In this document: one piece after another, positions 1-4,971 of the stretch | Layout: the number at the start of each line of letters is the position of its first letter | Position numbering within the stretch: the stretch's first letter is position 1 | Source: Metaruminococcus_A sp964607135 | GTDB lineage: Bacteria; Bacillota; Clostridia; Oscillospirales; Ruminococcaceae | DNA: 10,330 bases | Direction: 5' to 3' | NCBI GenBank assembly: GCA_964607135.1 | Contig: CAZSIV010000058.1 | Span: forward strand, 1-10,330 | The notes under the pieces: generated by a model | What the model saw: only the letters and a program-made list of their open reading frames with translations | What the model was told of the DNA's origin: nothing | The model's database searches: none | Position numbers and translations under genes: made by a program

Positions 1-51
1 GTCCGTGCGCTTAAAGGTTTTTCCGTTTGTCAACAACTTCTTCTGAGCCAT
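1..51 (-). CDS. Start of an unidentified leftward gene (partial)
   Basis: Only the first 17 codons are present, reading MAQKKLLTNGKTFKRTD, before the window ends. The start is well supported: an AGGAGG ribosome binding site lies at 60-65, eight bases before the ATG at 51, and a promoter with an extended -10 lies just upstream. The peptide is basic and has no signal peptide or recognisable domain. The product cannot be named from so little. Its place beyond a repeat-rich non-coding stretch and an integrase remnant would fit a mobile-element gene, but that is inference. Confidence 0.7.
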   Translation of the reverse strand, partial: MAQKKLLTNGKTFKRTD

Positions 52-79
52 TTGTCAGCCCTCCTTTCGTCAACAACAC

Positions 80-108
80 AACATACCACACCTTGCCGCG
101 AAAGTCCA
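80..108 (-). promoter_or_regulatory. Promoter for the leftward gene at the left edge
   Basis: On the minus strand a TGGACT -35 (103-108) is followed by a 17-bp spacer and a TATGTT -10 (80-85). The -10 is preceded by TGG, giving the TGn extended -10 that can compensate for an imperfect -35. The ribosome binding site follows about 15 bases downstream, so the leader would be short. Confidence 0.55.
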
Positions 109-306
109 CTGACATTTTTCTTACTTTTTCTGCTCCTCTGAAAAATCCCTTTCTTTGTTTATGCGGCGCAATTTTTGAGCTAACAGCTCTCTTGCTTTCT
201 TGAAAACGGAAAGCAGTTGCAAACCATCTGCAACACCTTTTTTGACCCCTGAAAATCTGGCGCAAAACCGCCATTTTTTCGTGTTGCAACCCCACTTTTT
301 TCGCAA

Positions 307-335
307 ATTGTGATTCATGACCCCTATTGTGATTC
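307..335. repeat. Two 10-bp direct repeats, 19 bp apart
   Basis: ATTGTGATTC occurs at 307-316 and again at 326-335. The 19-bp period is close to two helical turns, so a protein could bind both copies on one face of the DNA. No third copy is present. Confidence 0.5.
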
Positions 336-430
336 TGCACTAAGAACCCCGAAATTCCTTGAAACGACCGGCGTTGCCGGGCGTTGTGAATCGAGTAGGG
401 GACGCACCGCAACCCTCCTCTCTTTCACCT

Positions 431-464
431 GCTGCATTTTCCACCCTGCTGCATTTTCCACCCT
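431..464. repeat. Tandem 17-bp direct repeat
   Basis: GCTGCATTTTCCACCCT occurs at 431-447 and again, head to tail and identical, at 448-464. A degenerate partial copy (TTTCACCT) abuts the left side. Such short exact tandem repeats are typical of protein-binding iterons, although two copies could also come from replication slippage. Confidence 0.6.
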
Positions 465-791
465 GCGATATCTCCGGAATATCCGGTCTCCACCGCATCG
501 TGAACACCTGCCCAAACCCGCCCCAAACAGCCCACAGGCGGCATAGGCGGGTAACTTTCCCCACCCGTCCGCCGAAGCCGTCTTACAGGGCGACACACGG
601 GCCGACAGGTGGGGATATTTGCACAGTCAGCGAGACTCCATCACGTTTCACGACCCTGTCTGCTTCATAAGGACTTATATTTTACTGGACTCCAAGGTAA
701 CATACCACAACCCTTTTTGGGGATGATTTCGGGAGTCATGCTTTTCGGGTAAACTATTCTTATCAGAATGTTGTCCGGAGGTAAATGTAAG

Positions 792-950
792 GTGAAAGGA
801 AAACAGTTAACAGCAAAAGCGCTTAAGGAATTTAGGGAACATTTAATTCGGGAGGGCAAAAGTGTGAATACCACAGAAAAATACCCGCGGGACGCGCGGA
901 TATTTGCGACTTTTCCTAAATCGTTCCTTTTCCTCTTGGCAACTTCATAG
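792..950 (+). pseudogene. Truncated tyrosine integrase, N-terminal domain remnant
   Basis: From a GTG at 792, preceded by GGAGGT (777-782) at nine bases, the frame reads VKGKQLTAKALKEF and then EGKSVNTTEKY. That is the N-terminal SAM-like, core-DNA-binding domain of XerC-type tyrosine recombinases, whose usual pattern is S-x-NT-x-x-x-Y-x-x-D-x-x-x-F. Similarity stops about 40 residues in (near 910). The frame then runs into unrelated sequence and ends at a TAG at 948-950. The whole catalytic domain (R, HxxR, H, Y) is missing, so it cannot recombine DNA. A small inverted repeat (ATTCT/AGAAT, 756-769) precedes the ribosome site. An ATG at 768 is in frame but has no ribosome site. Insertion or deletion of the adjacent primase-end segment probably cut this gene. 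Confidence 0.7.
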
Positions 951-987
951 CCAACAGCTGCTTCACTTTCGACCTTGCAGGAATATC

Positions 988-1872
988 TTATTCATCGAAT
1001 CCTGCGATCTCTTTTGCTGTTGCTAAGGCTTTTTCAAAAACTCCCTTACCATCGGAGTTACGCATCATATCGGCAAGATCTCTTCCGATCGAGGAGTCCA
1101 CAATTCCGACCTGTAAACCTTCCTCACGCAATAGCTCTGCCGCTTGCAGCGCCTCCTTCTTCCCGCATTCGTCAGTATCAAAGTAGATAATCACTTTTTC
1201 TTTATACACCTTCAGCAATCTTGCCTGCTGACGCGCAAGCCTTACGCCAATAGAAGCTACAGCACTGTCAAACCCATTTTGATGCAAATGCATAACATCA
1301 AAATACCCTTCACAAAGAATAAAGAAATCCTGTTTTGACCATTTGGCTAAATTCAGTCCGAATATGATTTGCTTCTTTTGATACAAATCAGAGTCTGCCA
1401 TATTCAGAAAAATCGGGCCGGGGCACTCATGACGAAAAGCATCATAACCGCTAAAAGCTACAATATTGCCTGAAGAATCGGCAATTGGAACAATAATACG
1501 GTTCTGCAATATACAAGACCGCTTTCCGTCCTTGTCTGGCTCGGTTCGAAACAGCCTTGTATTTTCTACATCTTGAGATTTGACGCCGCCGACAACGCCC
1601 GATTCATTCATTACTTTTAAAAATTCTGACAGATTATCCATGCAAGGCGGCGTATATCCCAACTTGAAAAGACGTATCGTGACATCCGTCAATCCCTTCT
1701 GATACAATTTTTCCCGGGCAGAAACTCCATTAGAAGGATTGGCATTTGAAACCAGTTCGTGATGGCAGAGTTCTGTTATCGTTGCATTTGTGCTGCATAA
1801 AGAATCGAACTTCTCCTGAAACTCTATTTTCCTTATATTTTCCTCTTCGTAGCTGAATCGTTGTTTGTCCAT
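988..1872 (-). CDS. DnaG-type primase catalytic core (Toprim), no zinc finger
   Basis: This 294-residue protein matches the catalytic core of bacterial primase, which makes RNA primers for DNA synthesis. The amino half has AREKLYQKGL and FKLGYTP (about residues 52-74) and NRIIVPI (124-130), as in the primase core. The Toprim part carries the metal-binding glutamate in CEGYFDV (E188) and the DxD pair in YFDTDECG (D232, D234). All key acidic residues are kept, so activity is plausible. Both flanking domains of full DnaG (about 600 residues) are absent: no CHC2 zinc ribbon at the front and no helicase-binding domain at the end. The start at 1872 has AAGGAG (1881-1886) eight bases upstream; an in-frame start 14 codons earlier lacks one. 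It is probably the last gene of the operon starting at 3566. Confidence 0.85.
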   Translation of the reverse strand: MDKQRFSYEEENIRKIEFQEKFDSLCSTNATITELCHHELVSNANPSNGVSAREKLYQKGLTDVTIRLFKLGYTPPCMDNLSEFLKVMNESGVVGGVKSQDVENTRLFRTEPDKDGKRSCILQNRIIVPIADSSGNIVAFSGYDAFRHECPGPIFLNMADSDLYQKKQIIFGLNLAKWSKQDFFILCEGYFDVMHLHQNGFDSAVASIGVRLARQQARLLKVYKEKVIIYFDTDECGKKEALQAAELLREEGLQVGIVDSSIGRDLADMMRNSDGKGVFEKALATAKEIAGFDE

Positions 1873-1935
1873 TGCTGTTGCTCCTTTTCTATCATAATTA
1901 CTTTGTGTGATCACGTTTCGAAATGCATACCCCGC

Positions 1936-2316
1936 TTAAGCCGCTTTTGGACATTCTATAAACGTATAGATATTCCCATTATCCCAGGAGATCTGACCCT
2001 CGCATGGAGTATCCACAGTCTCTTCTGCTTCTGACGGTTCAACCTCATCTACGAGTATTCCGTAAGTTTTTAGAACTTCTTTCGCCAACAAAATGGCTGT
2101 TTCCACTTCACCAACCGTACACAAGTGCTCCGGTAAGATGTACCGGGTATCGCTTGGGTAAAGAAAATAATTACTCCTGTAACAAGCGCCTGATTCGGTT
2201 AGTTCCAGCAAGCGGCTGCACAGATCTTCGTATCTCCACATAAGCTGACGCTCCGGTGTCGGATAACTCCAATCCTCTTCATCCAGTTCCATTGCCAGAT
2301 CAGAAAAATACCCCAT
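1936..2316 (-). CDS. Acidic 126-residue protein of unknown function
   Basis: I do not recognise this family. The protein begins MGYFSDLAMELDEED, is acidic throughout, and has a central segment around residues 21-39 that looks helical (ERQLMWRYEDLCSRLLEL). A second likely helix at 70-85 is followed by an acidic linker (residues 90-102) and a C-terminal stretch ending TFIECPKAA. There is no signal peptide, membrane segment or metal motif. The ATG at 2316 is preferred, with GGAG upstream at about 11 bases; a GTG at 2328 is also in frame. It lies 63 bases before the primase and 74 after the RNase J-like gene, on the same strand, so co-transcription is likely. Small acidic proteins of this kind are frequent in integrative elements. 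Confidence 0.7.
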   Translation of the reverse strand: MGYFSDLAMELDEEDWSYPTPERQLMWRYEDLCSRLLELTESGACYRSNYFLYPSDTRYILPEHLCTVGEVETAILLAKEVLKTYGILVDEVEPSEAEETVDTPCEGQISWDNGNIYTFIECPKAA

Positions 2317-2390
2317 TACTATTTTCACTCCATTTCCAGCTTTGAGTTTTCAAGCCCTACATAATTCCTTGCGGATCAAAATTGATGTAT

Positions 2391-3566
2391 TTAACCGGTG
2401 AACGGCTCGCCGTCCTGCAACAAAAAGATATTCTCTTTTGGCAGCAGTTCTCTGAGTTTTTCCGGCGTTTCTCCATGGATCGGGATGAGTCCCCTTGTGG
2501 GGTGAACCGTGTGATACAGCGTGACTAAATCCTGTACAGTTGCATGACCGCTGGTATGTAAAAAGGTGAGTTCCTGCCCACACAGAAAATCGGCGAGCGA
2601 TTCGTTTCTCGTCTTACCCTTCAGATAGCCGCTCCACATAGAGTAGATGACCTTACAGCGGCCTTGATACCGTTTCAGCAGTCGGGCAAAGACCTCTCCC
2701 TGCCGGATAATCATGCAGAAACCATTCTGCTCCATCCGCCTATCCAAATTGGAAGCATAGCTGTGCACATGGGAAAAATCATAAAAGCTGCTGTACTGCT
2801 TATGATACTCCCTTACGGTTTCTAATTGAAGCTTTTGATAGGCATCGCATACAAATAACCGGCCGCGAGGATTGGCATGATAAAAAGCGCCGATACGGTC
2901 GATATTCGTGCTGGAGCAGAGGACGAATACATATTGATTTTCCTGCATGAGTTTTCTCGCTTGCGCCTGTAAGTCACGCTCGGTCATAGTCGGAGCCTGT
3001 TCGCGCGACAAATTGGTGGTTTCGCAGATCACATAGTCGATATCCCGTGCATATTGTCGGAGCATGGGCAGCGTTTTTGAGCCGCGAAAACCATGCAGAC
3101 GAAAATCGCCGGTATGTAGGACACGTTTGCCGTCCGCCTCAATCACAAACATATAGGCGTCAAAGGCGGAATGATCCACCATCAGCGGTGTGACGGCAAT
3201 ATTGCCGACGCGGATCGTTTGCAGCGGGGAAAAGGAACGAACAGCGTCTAGTTTCTCCAGGATACCGCTTTGGATGCGGCGGACATAGTTTTGGTATAAC
3301 GCTTTGGCGGTCTTTCCCATGTAGACCGGAATTTCCGCCCTCACCTCGCAGAGCCTGCCCACATGATCGCCATGATAATGGGTAAAAAAGAGAGCGCTGT
3401 TGGCTCCGTCCGGGCTGGTAAGTCCTGCAATGGGTTTCGCGGGTTCCGCTGGGACGAAGCCAGGCAAATCCGAGCCGAAGTCAATAAATACCTTATCGTT
3501 CCCTGCCGAAATCTCCGTCACACACCCGCCGATTTGATGGGTACCCCGATGAATCGTAATCTTCAT
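2391..3566 (-). CDS. RNase J-like metallo-beta-lactamase/beta-CASP nuclease
   Basis: This 391-residue protein has the motif set of the beta-CASP branch of the metallo-beta-lactamase fold, whose members are RNA or DNA nucleases using two zinc ions. Zinc ligands are visible in HYHGDH (63-68), DHS (H132) and HTGDF (H151, D154). The beta-CASP motifs follow: an acidic residue in CETTN (E182), HTSGHA (H341) and IPIHGE (H364). The active site therefore looks complete. RNase J itself is about 555 residues; this protein lacks the C-terminal dimerisation domain. The ATG at 3566 is chosen over an in-frame GTG at 3578 because it matches MKITIHRG at the family's usual beginning; the ribosome site (GGCGG) is weak. 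It is the first gene of a three-gene leftward operon behind a strong promoter. A cytoplasmic exo- or endonuclease is likely; the substrate is unknown. Confidence 0.85.
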   Translation of the reverse strand: MKITIHRGTHQIGGCVTEISAGNDKVFIDFGSDLPGFVPAEPAKPIAGLTSPDGANSALFFTHYHGDHVGRLCEVRAEIPVYMGKTAKALYQNYVRRIQSGILEKLDAVRSFSPLQTIRVGNIAVTPLMVDHSAFDAYMFVIEADGKRVLHTGDFRLHGFRGSKTLPMLRQYARDIDYVICETTNLSREQAPTMTERDLQAQARKLMQENQYVFVLCSSTNIDRIGAFYHANPRGRLFVCDAYQKLQLETVREYHKQYSSFYDFSHVHSYASNLDRRMEQNGFCMIIRQGEVFARLLKRYQGRCKVIYSMWSGYLKGKTRNESLADFLCGQELTFLHTSGHATVQDLVTLYHTVHPTRGLIPIHGETPEKLRELLPKENIFLLQDGEPFTG

Positions 3567-3581
3567 AATAACCGCCACTTT

Positions 3582-3630
3582 ATAATGCGAACATTATTAT
3601 CATAATAATAGGCGTTTAATTCTTTGTCAA
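3582..3630 (-). promoter_or_regulatory. Promoter with shared 16-bp box, RNase J-like operon
   Basis: The minus strand shows a consensus TTGACA -35 (3625-3630), a 17-bp spacer and a TATTAT -10 (3602-3607). Four bases downstream lies ATAATGTTCGCATTAT (3582-3597), a palindrome with six-base arms that would cover the transcription start. A second perfect palindrome of eight-base arms around one base (3593-3609) overlaps the -10. The same box stands at the same distance in the promoters at 4816-4864 and 4905-4953. A repressor site is the simplest reading. Confidence 0.8.
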
Positions 3631-3639
3631 CCGGTGCGC

Positions 3640-3688
3640 AAAAAAAGAAAAGCGTTAGAGTGGTTAAGCTTTTTTACCACTTTAATGC
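3640..3688 (-). terminator. Rho-independent terminator of the PD-(D/E)XK operon
   Basis: Just past the stop at 3703, the minus strand has a hairpin with arms at 3676-3688 and 3652-3664. The core AGTGGT/ACCACT is perfect, and the longer stem has two mismatches. It is followed by a T-rich run opposite the A-tract at 3640-3651. It ends one transcript only about ten bases before the -35 of the next promoter. Confidence 0.7.
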
Positions 3689-3702
3689 ACAAAACAAGCA
3701 TA

Positions 3703-4401
3703 TCAGATGGGTTCCACGCCAAACCGAAGCCGCAATCCATGGAATCCGACCTTAAGAGAGTTCATTAACCGGCATGTAGCAGATTTTTGCTTCTGATATT
3801 CCTGGTATGCCCAGGAATCCTCAAACAGCAGTACGGCGGGACGGATGGTCAATTCCAGATCCGGCGGCAACGAATATTTTTCTCTGAATTCTTTTTTTAA
3901 TTTCTCGGCAGCCACTTGCTTTGAATATGTAAAGATCTCCAATACCGCGCGCAACAGCATTTCATTGCTGTCCGGTTTTTTGAGTTCCAGCAGTGTGAGC
4001 GTTTTTTCGGTTGCGTGATACGCGATCAGGTCGATCTTTCCCAGCCCTTTGTCGGCGCTTGTTTTTTTCAACGGCACTTGATAATCCACAATTTTCCCAA
4101 GGAGCGGATACTCCTTATGAAACATATCCAGAGCAATCCGTTCCTCCAGACGATTTGATGTTTCATTTTTTGTTTTTCCGTCATGTCCTACAAAATAGGG
4201 ACGCTCCCGTTTGATGGTTTCAATTGCTTCCAGTCTGGCAAGTCCGTTGTTTTTCAAGATACATTCAGCAAAAATATCCGCTCTGGATTTTGAACAACAT
4301 GGGGACTTATACCATGTTTCCGCTGGTGTGTGAAGCGCCTCCAGCGCCATTTGAGTATATTCCTGCTTTTGCTTTTCGGATAATTTGACAGTCAATTCCA
4401 T
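3703..4401 (-). CDS. PD-(D/E)XK-fold nuclease-like protein
   Basis: This 232-residue protein carries the signature of restriction-endonuclease-fold nucleases: a glutamate in a helix (RLEERIA, E87/E88), an aspartate in KIDLIA (D124), and the E-x-K pair in LLELKKP (E139, K141). A helix with a polar face follows (EMLLRAVLEIFTYSKQV), as is usual after this core. Metal-dependent DNA or RNA cleavage is therefore likely. A CC pair at 35-36 is not part of a visible zinc site. The C-terminal part has no recognised domain. The start is uncertain: ATG at 4401 has GGAGG only two bases upstream, while an in-frame TTG at 4395 has the same site eight bases upstream and may be used. The gene follows the 127-residue gene by about ten bases and is probably translationally coupled. 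Confidence 0.75.
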   Translation of the reverse strand: MELTVKLSEKQKQEYTQMALEALHTPAETWYKSPCCSKSRADIFAECILKNNGLARLEAIETIKRERPYFVGHDGKTKNETSNRLEERIALDMFHKEYPLLGKIVDYQVPLKKTSADKGLGKIDLIAYHATEKTLTLLELKKPDSNEMLLRAVLEIFTYSKQVAAEKLKKEFREKYSLPPDLELTIRPAVLLFEDSWAYQEYQKQKSATCRLMNSLKVGFHGLRLRFGVEPI

Positions 4402-4411
4402 TCCCTCCAAG

Positions 4412-4795
4412 TCATACTTTTTCCACTATCTCCACTGTCTCTTTCGCGCCGTAGAAATACGACGCCGTGCGGACGGTATTCACCCGCGCGGTCACGCTTT
4501 TTTGGTGGGCGTAGCCGAAAACAAATTTAAACACAAAGCCCCAAAACGCGCCGATCGCCCGCTTATCAAATTCAGGCAATTCCTCCGCAATCGGTCTGGC
4601 GCGCAAAAAGGTGTGGGCGGGCGGAATCTCCAGCACATCGTTGCAGAAAATGATATGCCCCAGGAGCGTCTCATCCTTTACAGCGGCCAGGCAACACTGC
4701 CAGTATTCACTGTCTATAAATCCGCCGAACGCCTTATATTTGCTACTGAATTCTTTGTAGAGCTTTGCTTCGATTTGTTCTGTTGTAAACAGCAA
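4412..4795 (-). CDS. 127-residue protein of unknown function, partner of nuclease
   Basis: I do not recognise this family. The protein starts at a TTG (4795) preceded by GAGGTGATC, an extended match to the 16S rRNA 3' end, with GAGGTG eight bases before the start, so the start is well supported despite the rare codon. It has a helical amino end (TEQIEAKLYKEFSSKYKAF), a compact aromatic-rich middle (FWGFVFKFVFGY, about residues 84-95) that is amphipathic and probably not a membrane segment, and a basic-to-acidic C-terminus ending VEIVEKV. No catalytic motif is apparent. It is the first gene of an operon whose only other member is the PD-(D/E)XK nuclease. By position it could be a regulator, inhibitor or specificity partner of that nuclease. 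Confidence 0.7.
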   Translation of the reverse strand: MLFTTEQIEAKLYKEFSSKYKAFGGFIDSEYWQCCLAAVKDETLLGHIIFCNDVLEIPPAHTFLRARPIAEELPEFDKRAIGAFWGFVFKFVFGYAHQKSVTARVNTVRTASYFYGAKETVEIVEKV

Positions 4796-4815
4796 GGAAT
4801 GATCACCTCAAATCT

Positions 4816-4864
4816 ATAATGTGAACTTTATTCTTATTATATCCTGCGCATATAAGCTTGTCAA
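4816..4864 (-). promoter_or_regulatory. Consensus promoter with shared 16-bp box, nuclease operon
   Basis: On the minus strand both hexamers match consensus perfectly: TTGACA (4859-4864) and TATAAT (4836-4841) with 17 bp between. Four bases downstream is ATAAAGTTCACATTAT (4816-4831), which matches the box at 3582-3597 in 14 of 16 positions. A promoter this strong in front of a nuclease gene would normally need to be held down by a repressor. Confidence 0.85.
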
Positions 4865-4890
4865 TCCCTGAATACTTAAACATCAGGATT
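4863..4890. promoter_or_regulatory. Inverted repeat between divergent promoters
   Basis: AATCCCTGA (4863-4871) faces TCAGGATT (4883-4890) across an 11-base spacer, with one extra C in the left arm. It sits between the -35 elements of the two divergent promoters and could be a second operator. It is unlike the 16-bp box. Confidence 0.35.
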
Positions 4891-4904
4891 TTTCAATATA
4901 TCTA

Positions 4905-4953
4905 TTGACTTTTATAATATTACAAAATATAATACTAATAAATAACGTATTAT
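4905..4953 (+). promoter_or_regulatory. Promoter with shared 16-bp box, PHP/PolC-like operon
   Basis: TTGACT (4905-4910), a 17-bp spacer and TATAAT (4928-4933) form a near-consensus promoter. Four bases on lies ATAAATAACGTATTAT (4938-4953). It shares ATAA at the start, CR in the centre and ATTAT at the end with the boxes of the two leftward promoters, although its middle differs. The ribosome site AAGGAG (4959-4964) follows directly. Confidence 0.75.
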
Positions 4954-4971
4954 GTTTTAAGGAGTGTTCTT

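Larger units (their letters stand above)
109..750. other. Repeat-rich stretch without a convincing gene
   Basis: No open frame here has both a ribosome binding site and a believable protein. The stretch holds a spaced 10-bp direct repeat (307-335), a tandem 17-bp repeat (431-464), and short perfect hairpins: CCGGC/GCCGG at 368-380, CCGGA/TCCGG at 474-486 and ATAAG/CTTAT at 667-678. A larger imperfect GGCGGGT/ACCCG hairpin lies near 547-574. This mix resembles an origin of transfer or replication control region of a mobile element, but nothing proves it. Confidence 0.4.

Noticed and set aside
121..318. Leftward 65-codon open frame, lysine-rich
   Set aside because: Its ATG has only AGGGG two bases upstream, the composition follows the A/T-rich DNA, and no domain is visible.
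310..670. Overlapping open frames on both strands
   Set aside because: They overlap one another, lack ribosome sites and are low-complexity proline/arginine-rich products of repeat-bearing DNA.
977..1005. GCAGGA/TCCTGC inverted repeat at the primase stop
   Set aside because: It has a 17-base loop and no T-run on either strand, so it is not a convincing terminator.
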